A stretch of DNA of 10,658 nt from an uncultured Bacilli bacterium (GTDB lineage: Bacteria; Bacillota_I; Bacilli_A; RF39; UBA660), in assembly GCA_947632625.1 (NCBI GenBank), contig CANRPZ010000042.1, positions 1-10,658 of the forward strand. Reading direction: 5' to 3'. Shown here in pieces: positions 1 through 5,927 of this stretch. The translations under genes and the position numbers were made by a program. Position 1 is the first letter of the stretch. Every line of letters begins with the position of its first letter. Below the pieces are notes generated by a model. That model was not told the origin of the DNA. It did not search any database and saw nothing but the letters and a program-made list of their open reading frames with translations.

Positions 1-3
1 AAT

Positions 4-34
4 AACAAAAAAGAAGTAAGAATTAACTTACTTC
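4..34 (-). terminator. Leftward Rho-independent terminator
   Basis: A perfect 8-bp stem (13-20 with 27-34, loop AATTAA) is followed, when read leftward, by a run of six T and then GTTATT. This is a good intrinsic terminator for leftward transcription. It lies about 220 bp past the stop of the leftward gene at 253-1038 and could end that transcript. Alternatively it belongs to the putative insertion-sequence end beside it and blocks outside transcription from entering the element. Confidence 0.6.
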
Positions 35-39
35 ATATC

Positions 40-77
40 ATGGAAAGTTCCATTTACACAAAATTCCTTACACACTC
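40..77. mobile_element. Possible terminal region of an IS256-type insertion sequence
   Basis: Read leftward, this stretch contains GTGTGTAAGGAATTTTGTGTAAATGGAAC, split here as GTGTGTAAGG then AATTTTGTGTAAA. That resembles the terminal inverted repeats of IS256/mutator-type elements as I remember them. It adjoins ATGGAA-AG-TTCCAT (40-53) and a terminator facing outward traffic. The body of the element would lie to the left of this window. No transposase is visible here, so the assignment rests only on motif resemblance. Confidence 0.3.
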
Positions 78-252
78 TTAATAAAATTATTTTTTCGAAT
101 TAGTAACCCATTAAATTATTGGTTCCAATGGTGTAAAAAGGTAATTTTTACTTTTGCTCTTTTTATTTATATTTAAACTCTATAATGAAATTAAATTATT
201 GAAAACTATTATCACTTTCATTTGTTATAATAAATAAAAATATGCTATAGCT

Positions 253-1038
253 TTATTGATTTTTAAATATTAGTTTCCTTATATATTTTTCTGAATTTAA
301 TCCTAATTCATTTAATTCTTTTGAAATCATTTCAGTTGCTAAATTAGGATCTTTTTCTTGTAATTTTTTTAATAATTCCAAATAATTTTTTTGAACAGCT
401 CTCGTATCAATTAATAATTGAGTTATTTCTTGATGATTTTTAAATTCCTTTCTATATTCTTCAATATATTCACGAGGCACATAAAGTCCATAATTGTTAA
501 TTATATTGCAAAGTTCATGAGAAAATGTATCATCTGGATTTTCAGCTACTTGCAATCTATGAAAGTGATAATTGATACTCATTTTTGCTAGTATAATAAA
601 ATCCGTTACATCAAGTTGATATTTTGAACAATATTCTTTAACGCTAAAATCATTAACAATATTTTCTAGTTCTTTTTCCCTAAAATCATTATCAGGTATT
701 TCTCCATATTTGTTATGTGTGAAACCAAATGGTTCAATAACTTTTTCTAATTCAATAAAAAGGGGACTATACATTCCTTTATATTTCATTATGGCACCTG
801 TTAAAAACCAGTAAGATAATTTAATAAATCTTTCATTGGTTATATTATGTTTATTAATAAATTTTTTAACCTCGATAATTCTTTCATCATCAGGAACATC
901 TGAACAAGAACAATTTATATCACAAGTCCAATAATTACATAATTGTGTTTTGCCATCACTTATTAATTTTAATCCCCCCAAATAATACCTTAATTGTAAA
1001 TCTTTATCATCAAGTTTATTTATTTCACTCTTTTTCAT
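253..1038 (-). CDS. Uncharacterised protein with Cys cluster and HTH-like segment
   Basis: I do not recognise this 261-residue protein. It has no signal peptide or obvious membrane segment, so it is probably cytoplasmic. Near the N-terminus is a cysteine cluster, C34-x4-C39-x3-C43-x-C45, spaced so that it could bind a metal, although disulfides or chance are also possible. Residues 131-152 (DFSVKEYCSKYQLDVTDF and following) read like a helix-turn-helix, which hints at DNA binding. The C-terminal third is Lys/Glu-rich and probably helical. The start is supported by AGAAGG at 1045-1050, 6 nt from the ATG, and by an extended -10 box further upstream. It is transcribed alone and divergently from the next gene. 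A regulatory role is possible but unproven. Confidence 0.8.
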   Translation of the reverse strand: MKKSEINKLDDKDLQLRYYLGGLKLISDGKTQLCNYWTCDINCSCSDVPDDERIIEVKKFINKHNITNERFIKLSYWFLTGAIMKYKGMYSPLFIELEKVIEPFGFTHNKYGEIPDNDFREKELENIVNDFSVKEYCSKYQLDVTDFIILAKMSINYHFHRLQVAENPDDTFSHELCNIINNYGLYVPREYIEEYRKEFKNHQEITQLLIDTRAVQKNYLELLKKLQEKDPNLATEMISKELNELGLNSEKYIRKLIFKNQ

Positions 1039-1061
1039 TTTTAGCCTTCTTTCTTTAAGTT

Positions 1062-1070
1062 ATTATAACA
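1062..1070 (-). promoter_or_regulatory. Extended -10 promoter of the leftward gene 253-1038
   Basis: Read leftward, the sequence is TGT-TATAAT, a perfect -10 hexamer with the TGn extension. It lies 24 nt from the ATG at 1038, with AGAAGG (1045-1050) between them. At 17-nt spacing the -35 region is only TATAAA, so the extended -10 probably carries recognition. Confidence 0.6.
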
Positions 1071-1157
1071 CATTACCTTATTTTTTTATATCACTAAAAC
1101 GTCATATAATTTTAATAGTTAGAAATTATTACAATCTATTATTAAGTATCAGAAAAA

Positions 1158-1241
1158 TTATTTGCCTTCTGCTTTGAACTTACCAGTAACGTTTTCTATT
1201 CGAACTTTTTCGATATACTTGTCAAAAATACTAGGGGTTAT
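1158..1241 (-). pseudogene. Coding-like C-terminal remnant
   Basis: Read leftward from 1241 there are 27 open codons before TAA at 1158-1160. They translate to ITPSIFDKYIEKVRIENV followed by TGKFKAEGK. This looks like a real protein C-terminus, with balanced charged and hydrophobic residues and codons such as GGT, GGC, GTT, TTC and CGA. That makes it richer in GC than the flanking spacer. An in-frame TAA at 1242-1244 cuts it off and no start is apparent, so it is best read as the tail of a deleted gene. I cannot name the family. A chance open stretch is possible. Confidence 0.35.
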
Positions 1242-1246
1242 TTATT

Positions 1247-1274
1247 TTGCAAAAACAAAATATTATAGTATAAT
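1247..1274 (+). promoter_or_regulatory. Sigma-A type promoter of gene 1298-2029
   Basis: TTGCAA (1247-1252) and a perfect TATAAT (1269-1274) are separated by 16 nt. Transcription would begin near 1281, directly before the strong ribosome binding site AAGGAGGT (1282-1289), which is 8 nt from the ATG at 1298. The leader is therefore very short. The -35 hexamer lies just beyond the upstream limit of the 1158-1241 remnant. Confidence 0.75.
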
Positions 1275-1297
1275 TAATATTAAGGAGGTATTATTTT

Positions 1298-2029
1298 ATG
1301 AAAGAATCAACATTAGAAGAAATAAGAGAAGAATATAATAGAATAAAAACAGAAAAAGAAACCTTACTATCCTATAGAAATGAATTAAAAAAATTAGCGA
1401 ATGATAAAAACGTAAAAAGATTTTTAGAACTTTCAAAATTAGTAGATCAAGACTATGTAGGACCATCTGAAGAAACGATAATTAGGAATGCTTATAATGG
1501 ATTTCCTGATGCATTTGGAAATCAAAATAGAAATAGCAATTATATTATGGTTTTTATGGGAAGCTATATTGAAAATGATTCAAATGAACAAAAAGATGAT
1601 TACGTGACCTATGAAAGGGATCCAGAAACTAGTTATAAATCTTTTATAGATTTAGAAACAGAGGAATGGACTAACATTGATAGAGACAAATGTTTAGAAT
1701 TTGAAAATGAACATTTAACTTTATATCTTCCTATTTCTGAATATACAGAAAAGGAATATTATCACAAATATATTGAATTACACAAATGGTTTAGAACGCA
1801 ATTAATACATCGCTCTCAATCTGACGTTATTAAAGAACTACAAGAAAAGTATGAAAAAAAATATAAAAATTTATATCCTTATTTTCAAAAAATTGATACA
1901 ATAGCCAATTTACCTATTGAAGATTATATAAAAACTCATCCTGCAGATGGATTTATAGAAAATCATTGTTTAGATCAGGAAGAACTTATGAGAGTCAAAT
2001 TATATAGAAAACAAAAAAGTGGTAAATAA
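1298..2029 (+). CDS. Uncharacterised protein with N-terminal coiled coil
   Basis: This 243-residue protein has no recognisable catalytic motif, signal peptide or membrane span. Residues 1-50 are strongly helical and Glu/Lys-rich, probably a coiled coil, and include DKNVKRFLELSKLV (36-49). Helix-then-segment patterns of this kind recur in many uncharacterised Bacillota proteins. The middle (80-145) appears beta-rich and acidic (NYIMVFMGSY; LTLYLPISEY). Residues 176-198 form a second Lys/Glu-rich helix. The start is secure: a perfect AAGGAGGT ribosome binding site sits 8 nt upstream, behind a good promoter. The next gene follows after 164 bp in the same direction with no convincing terminator between, so partial co-transcription is likely. 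Function unknown. Confidence 0.8.
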   Translation: MKESTLEEIREEYNRIKTEKETLLSYRNELKKLANDKNVKRFLELSKLVDQDYVGPSEETIIRNAYNGFPDAFGNQNRNSNYIMVFMGSYIENDSNEQKDDYVTYERDPETSYKSFIDLETEEWTNIDRDKCLEFENEHLTLYLPISEYTEKEYYHKYIELHKWFRTQLIHRSQSDVIKELQEKYEKKYKNLYPYFQKIDTIANLPIEDYIKTHPADGFIENHCLDQEELMRVKLYRKQKSGK

Positions 2030-2077
2030 TTATACTATTCACATTAGTTAGAAAACTAAACTCTTTTATAGTTCGAG

Positions 2078-2105
2078 TTTAAAATATCTAAATTTATGAT
2101 AGAAT
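2078..2105 (+). promoter_or_regulatory. Possible extended -10 promoter of gene 2194-3093
   Basis: TGA-TAGAAT (2097-2105) is an extended -10, with TTTAAA (2078-2083) 16 nt upstream as a weak -35. The leader would be about 80 nt long and would include the hairpin repeat at 2121-2160. In such AT-rich DNA this call is tentative. Confidence 0.35.
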
Positions 2106-2120
2106 ATAAATTAAATTTGG

Positions 2121-2160
2121 TATTTTATCAATTTAGAAAGCATTCTTGTATATTGTAAAA
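2121..2160 (+). repeat. Hairpin-forming intergenic repeat, copy A
   Basis: This 40-nt segment aligns along its length with 3199-3238. TATTTT, CAATTTA, CTTGTATATTG and TAAAA are shared in the same order, with differences mainly in the centre. The ends pair with each other (2123-2132 with 2152-2160, 9 bp with one bulged T), leaving a loop of 19 nt. It sits between two uncharacterised genes, about 35 nt before the start of the second. Confidence 0.5.
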
Positions 2161-2193
2161 GCCAAAATGAATTAAAAATTTATAGGAGAAAAT

Positions 2194-3093
2194 ATGAGCA
2201 TAGATTTTATAGATAAAGAGTTTTGGATTACTGACAAAGAAATATCTAATCATAAACCTTATATTGGATATATTAGTCCTAATGGTAATTTAATAAATTA
2301 TAATGAACCATTTGGAGAAACTGGTCATGATGGATGGGATAATAGAATTTCTGATACATTTTTAGAATATGTAAGTTATATTATAAAGAATGATGAGTTA
2401 GAAGAATATATTGTTAGAGGAATGGGATTTATATTAAATAAAAACACCGAAAAATTTACCGAATTTCTAGAAAGATTAGAAGAAAATCTAAAATATCCTC
2501 CAAGGTATGATAATACATATGCTCAATTAAGGTATAAGCTCCTTTTATTTTTTAAAAAGGCTTATACTAATAAAAATTTTTTTGAAGCACTTGGAAGAAA
2601 AATAGAAATAATGTCTGAAAAAGAGTTCATGCATCAAAATAGATGGATAGATCCTTACGATTTTACTAAAGAACATTATGTATTGTATTTAAAACAATCC
2701 TTAATGCAATATTTTAAAGATATAGTAGTAAGTTATTTAGGATATGATTCTATAGAAACATATCAACCTAATGGTAAATTAATCACTATTCCTCATAATC
2801 CAAAAGAATACCCAAGTATTTTTAGATATGCTGATTCCTATTTTTATCGAACGCCAAGAATAATTACAACATCTTATAATAATATAAATGAAAGGTTTTA
2901 CAATTATTTATTAATGGAATGGTCAATTCATAAAATCCCTAGATATGTATGGAATAACAATCTATTAAAATTTGAACAAGAACCAACTTATATACAATTT
3001 TTTCAAAGTCAAAAAGAAGAAATACTAGGAAAAGAAATTAATTCAATTAAGAAATCAGTACTATTAAAAGATAGATATAAATATTTTAGGTAA
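2194..3093 (+). CDS. Uncharacterised protein, aromatic-rich
   Basis: I cannot assign this 299-residue protein to a family. Near its N-terminus GYISPNG (25-31), followed by GETGHDGW (41-48), resembles a short 'G-[YW]-I-x-x-x-G ... G-H' segment that I associate with uncharacterised low-GC Gram-positive proteins; this is weak recollection, not proof. The rest is helical and unusually rich in Tyr, Phe, Asn and Lys, with no signal peptide, Walker motif or evident metal-ligand set. The start is supported by AGGAG (2184-2188), 5 nt before the ATG. A strong terminator (3165-3205) lies downstream and separates it from ymfF. Hairpin repeat copies lie on both sides of it, and the region looks accessory. 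Confidence 0.8.
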   Translation: MSIDFIDKEFWITDKEISNHKPYIGYISPNGNLINYNEPFGETGHDGWDNRISDTFLEYVSYIIKNDELEEYIVRGMGFILNKNTEKFTEFLERLEENLKYPPRYDNTYAQLRYKLLLFFKKAYTNKNFFEALGRKIEIMSEKEFMHQNRWIDPYDFTKEHYVLYLKQSLMQYFKDIVVSYLGYDSIETYQPNGKLITIPHNPKEYPSIFRYADSYFYRTPRIITTSYNNINERFYNYLLMEWSIHKIPRYVWNNNLLKFEQEPTYIQFFQSQKEEILGKEINSIKKSVLLKDRYKYFR

Positions 3094-3164
3094 ATAAAAG
3101 TTATTTCATTTCTTCCTTTAAAGCATCATATTGTTAGTTATTCTTAAAAATATAAGCTGAATAG

Positions 3165-3205
3165 AAAACTACTCTCAAAATTCAATTGAAAGTAGTTTTA
3201 TTTTG
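3165..3205 (+). terminator. Rho-independent terminator after gene 2194-3093
   Basis: A 14-bp stem with one mismatch pairs 3165-3178 with 3186-3199 around a 7-nt loop, followed by TTTTATTTTG. It ends rightward transcription of the uncharacterised genes, so ymfF needs its own promoter. The distal arm runs into hairpin repeat copy B. Confidence 0.75.
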
Positions 3206-3241
3206 CCAATTTAAAAAAGTACTTGTATATTGGTAAAATAA
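3198..3241 (+). repeat. Hairpin-forming intergenic repeat, copy B
   Basis: This copy pairs end to end: 3198-3210 with 3229-3241, 13 bp including one G-U, around an 18-nt loop. It aligns with copy A at 2121-2160, and the loop sequence CTTGTAT is shared. The CC/GG pairs here correspond to a single C-G pair plus a bulge in copy A, so both copies keep a stem despite the changes. Its left edge overlaps the terminator arm. Confidence 0.55.
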
Positions 3242-3260
3242 TACATATTGGTAAAATAAT
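3227..3260 (+). repeat. Tandem direct repeat, 16 bp at 18-bp period
   Basis: ATATTGGTAAAATAAT occurs exactly at 3227-3242 and again at 3245-3260. The first unit is the right arm of hairpin repeat B, so the second unit gives an alternative partner for the left arm at 3200-3210. It also overlaps the left arm of the inverted repeat at 3254-3266. Confidence 0.8.
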
Positions 3261-3330
3261 CGTTTTGTTTAAAAATATTGAAGCATTTGAAAAAATAATA
3301 GTAATCTTTTTCTTTATAAAACGATTATTT
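3254..3330. repeat. Perfect 13-bp inverted repeat spanning the ymfF promoter region
   Basis: AAATAATCGTTTT (3254-3266) is matched by its reverse complement at 3318-3330, with 51 nt between. The right arm falls in the spacer of the candidate ymfF promoter (-35 at 3313-3318, -10 at 3336-3341). It could be a paired operator or a relic of the neighbouring repeats. Confidence 0.7.
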
Positions 3331-3341
3331 ATGTGTATACT
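3313..3341 (+). promoter_or_regulatory. Candidate promoter of the ymfF-ymfH operon
   Basis: TTTATA (3313-3318) and TATACT (3336-3341) are 17 nt apart. Transcription would start near 3348, immediately before the ribosome binding site GAGGTGA (3350-3356). The operon needs a promoter because a strong terminator precedes it, and this is the best-spaced pair I find. The -35 box is weak. Confidence 0.4.
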
Positions 3342-3359
3342 AATAAGTAGAGGTGAATC

Positions 3360-4631
3360 ATGAAATACCAAAAATTTGAATTTGATACTTATACTATTTA
3401 TACAATTAAAACGGATAAATTTAAAAATTGCCATATGGAAATAACTTTTTATGATAATGCAATAAAAGAGGAATTAGGAATCCGTAATTTTTTAGTTGAT
3501 ATGCTATGTCATTCTTCTAAAAAATATCCAAAAAGAAAAGATTTAGTTATTAAATTAGAAGAATTATACCAATCCTATTTTTATGGTGTTTCAAGTAGAG
3601 TAGGTAACATGGTTATGAATAGTTTTATTTATGATTTTGTAAATCCCGAATTTATCAACGATTCAAAATTTTTAGAAAATACTTTAAAATTACCTTTTGA
3701 GGTAATTGAAAACCCAAATGTTAATGAAAAAGCGTTTGATGAGAGAACTTTTAAAATAATTCAAAAAAGAATTCTTTCGGATATTGAATCTATTAAAGAA
3801 AATCCTACAAATTATGCTTTACGCCGAGCTTTAATAAATATGGATAAAAATTCAATTACCTCTCGAAGCGTTTTAGGTACAAAAGAAGAAATAAAAAAAA
3901 TAACCAAAGAGAGTCTATATGAATATTATGAAAAATTCATTAAAAAAAGCTTGTGTAACATATATATCATTGGAAATTTAGACATGGAGAAAGTTGTTCA
4001 AATCATTAATAAGAATTTTCATAATAATTGCTTAAAAAATCATAAAATTGAACCCTTTGTAGAAAACAAAACAAGAAAAAAAGTAAAGATGGTAAAAGAA
4101 AAAGGAAACTTTGGACAAAATAGATTAGTTTTGGGTTTTAATTTAGATAAATTAACGCATGAAGAAATAGCTTACACATTAACCTTCTTTAATGAAATTC
4201 TATGTTCTGGAGGCTTAAAAGCAAAAATTTACAAAGCTTTACGTGAGGATAATGAACTATGTTATAGTGTATCTTCTATTAATTCAAAATATGATGGTAT
4301 GTATTTTATATATGTTGGTCTTGATAAAAAAAATGTACCTCTGGCCATAAAATTAATTAAAAAATGCGTTAAAGAAATGGCCCAAGGAAAAATAACCCAA
4401 GAAGAAATGGACTTTGCTAAAAAACAACTCTTAACTTATTTAGATGTCGTAATGGACAATCAAAATAGTTTAATTAATAATTATACTTTTAATACGATTG
4501 TCGATAGTCCTTTGCTAGAAGAATTAAAAGAAAGCTTTAAAAAAGTAACCATCAATGATTTGAAAAATTTAGGGAAAAAATTAAAATTAAATTTTATATA
4601 TGAATTAGAAAGTAAAGGGGAAGAAGAATGA
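3360..4631 (+). CDS. ymfF: YmfF-type M16 family protein, catalytically inactive partner
   Basis: This is a 423-residue member of the M16 (insulinase/pitrilysin) family, close to the usual YmfF length. The HxxEH zinc motif is absent: the corresponding region reads RNFLVDML (42-49), so this half should not bind catalytic zinc. Family signatures remain in the stretch SRSVLGTKEEIKKITKESLY and in NIYIIGNLD, which closes the first M16 repeat. M16 enzymes often work as pairs of one active and one inactive subunit, and the next gene supplies the active one with a 4-nt ATGA overlap, suggesting translational coupling. The ribosome binding site GAGGTGA lies 3-4 nt upstream. Database names link this pair to EF-P 5-aminopentanol modification in Bacillus; that role is not shown here. 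No signal peptide is visible. Confidence 0.88.
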   Translation: MKYQKFEFDTYTIYTIKTDKFKNCHMEITFYDNAIKEELGIRNFLVDMLCHSSKKYPKRKDLVIKLEELYQSYFYGVSSRVGNMVMNSFIYDFVNPEFINDSKFLENTLKLPFEVIENPNVNEKAFDERTFKIIQKRILSDIESIKENPTNYALRRALINMDKNSITSRSVLGTKEEIKKITKESLYEYYEKFIKKSLCNIYIIGNLDMEKVVQIINKNFHNNCLKNHKIEPFVENKTRKKVKMVKEKGNFGQNRLVLGFNLDKLTHEEIAYTLTFFNEILCSGGLKAKIYKALREDNELCYSVSSINSKYDGMYFIYVGLDKKNVPLAIKLIKKCVKEMAQGKITQEEMDFAKKQLLTYLDVVMDNQNSLINNYTFNTIVDSPLLEELKESFKKVTINDLKNLGKKLKLNFIYELESKGEEE

Positions 4632-5905
4632 AAGAGATTGAATTAAAAGGTTTAAAAGAAACCATCTATTATGAAAAAGTCTTAAATCAAATGCCTCTTT
4701 ATATTTGGAAAAACGAAAGAGTGAAAGGTGTCTATAGTTCTTTATGTGTTCGATATGGGTCGATTGATCAAGAATTTAAGTTAAGTGGTAAAAATAAATA
4801 TTATAAAGTTCCAAGTGGAATAGCGCATTTTATTGAACATTTAAATTTTTATGAACCAGATGGAACAACAGCAACTGACTTTTATTCCAAATATGGGAGT
4901 GAAATTAATGCTTTCACTACTTTTGATTATACCTGTTATCACCTCTATACAACAAATGCAATTAAAACAAATTTAAATCATTTACTTGATTTTGTTTTAA
5001 CTCCTAATTTTAATAAAAAGATGGTAAATAAAGAGAAAAATATTATTATAGAAGAATTAACTATGGATCAAGATTTACCAGATACCAAATTTTATTTTAC
5101 GCACTATCAAAACTTATTTCATAAATATAAATATAATGAATTTATTACTGGAACAAAAGAGGATGTTTCTTCTACAACCATAGAAGATATTGAATTTGTT
5201 TACAATAGTTTTTATCACCCTAAAAATATGTTTATGGTTGTTACCGGAAATGTTGAACCATACGATATTATAAAATTAGTGGAAGATAATTTAAAAGAAA
5301 AAAAATTACCTACCTATAAAAATCCTAAAACCAAAAAATATCGTGAAGAAAGTAAAATTGTTAATAGTTATACGGAATTAGAAGGCAATGTGTTAAGTTC
5401 TAAAGTTAAAATGTCAGTAAAAACTCCAATCAGTGCTTTTAAAAATATAGACGATGTCGAATTACGTCTTATGACCTCTTTAATTATAAATAGTAATTTT
5501 GGACCTACAAGTGATTTAAAAGAGGATTTAATGGAAAAAAATTTAATTAATTACATGAGCGCCAATCGTTCCATTATTGGAGATTATCTTATTATGACGA
5601 TAACGATAGAGACAAATTATCCAAAAGAGGTAATCAAAGAAATAAAGGAGCAATTAAAAAAATTGGAAATAACAGAAGAAAATTTAAAAAGAAAAATTAA
5701 TGCTTCTATTGCGAGTATGGTGTTAATGTATGATGATATTATAAACGTCAATAGTTCCATACAAGAAGAAATTTTAAGTTATGGAACGATTATTGATAAC
5801 TTAAAAGAACATTTAGAAAACATTTCATTAGAAAAAGTAAATAAAGTTATTAAAAAAATTGATGTTAAAAATTTAGCAATAACTGTATTAAATCCCAAAA
5901 AGTGA
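4628..5905 (+). CDS. ymfH: YmfH-type M16 zinc metallopeptidase
   Basis: This 425-residue M16 peptidase carries the inverted zinc motif H67-F-I-E70-H71, with E136 and E143 (EKNIIIEE) in the positions of the distal glutamates; E143 is the likely third zinc ligand. E70 would be the general base. VTGNV (about residues 206-210) closes the first M16 repeat. It is predicted to be cytoplasmic, with no signal peptide, and to pair with the inactive YmfF encoded just upstream. Its ATG overlaps the ymfF stop (ATGA), and AAAGGGGAAG just upstream serves as ribosome binding site. In Bacillus the pair is followed by ymfI and other conserved genes, but here a convergent gene follows directly. TGA is the stop, evidence for the standard genetic code. 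Substrate unknown. Confidence 0.92.
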   Translation: MKEIELKGLKETIYYEKVLNQMPLYIWKNERVKGVYSSLCVRYGSIDQEFKLSGKNKYYKVPSGIAHFIEHLNFYEPDGTTATDFYSKYGSEINAFTTFDYTCYHLYTTNAIKTNLNHLLDFVLTPNFNKKMVNKEKNIIIEELTMDQDLPDTKFYFTHYQNLFHKYKYNEFITGTKEDVSSTTIEDIEFVYNSFYHPKNMFMVVTGNVEPYDIIKLVEDNLKEKKLPTYKNPKTKKYREESKIVNSYTELEGNVLSSKVKMSVKTPISAFKNIDDVELRLMTSLIINSNFGPTSDLKEDLMEKNLINYMSANRSIIGDYLIMTITIETNYPKEVIKEIKEQLKKLEITEENLKRKINASIASMVLMYDDIINVNSSIQEEILSYGTIIDNLKEHLENISLEKVNKVIKKIDVKNLAITVLNPKK

Positions 5906-5927
5906 AAATTTAAAAATTCACTTTTTT
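5897..5927. terminator. Bidirectional terminator between ymfH and the GH3 gene
   Basis: AAAAAGTGAA (5897-5906) pairs perfectly with 5917-5926 around a 10-nt loop. The A-run on the left and T-run on the right give U-tracts on both strands. It includes the end of ymfH (stop 5903-5905) and touches the stop of the convergent hydrolase gene (5926-5928), so it probably ends both transcripts. Confidence 0.8.

Noticed and set aside
133..165. Possible rightward terminator: GTAAAAA/TTTTTAC stem followed by TTTTGCTCTTTTT
   Set aside because: The stem is only 7 bp and almost all A-T, and no rightward gene in the window ends before it.
1095..1195. AAAACGT/ACGTTTT inverted pair in the spacer upstream of gene 1298-2029
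   Set aside because: Seven bases about 90 bp apart are expected by chance in this composition.
2044..2081. Competing small hairpins after gene 1298-2029 (TTAGTT/AACTAA and TAAACTC/GAGTTTA)
   Set aside because: The stems are 6-7 bp, AT-rich and without a U-tract, so I do not call a terminator.
3101..3169. Leftward stretch reading FYSAYIFKNN, a stop, then QYDALKEEMK and a stop
   Set aside because: It is protein-like but very short, with an internal stop at 3134-3136. It could be a third decayed gene tail, but the evidence is too thin to list as a feature.
3198..3434. Leftward 78-codon open frame antisense to the ymfF leader and start
   Set aside because: It is composed mostly of Ile, Phe, Asn and Lys from repeats and overlaps the start of ymfF on the other strand. 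It has no clear ribosome binding site, so it is treated as chance.
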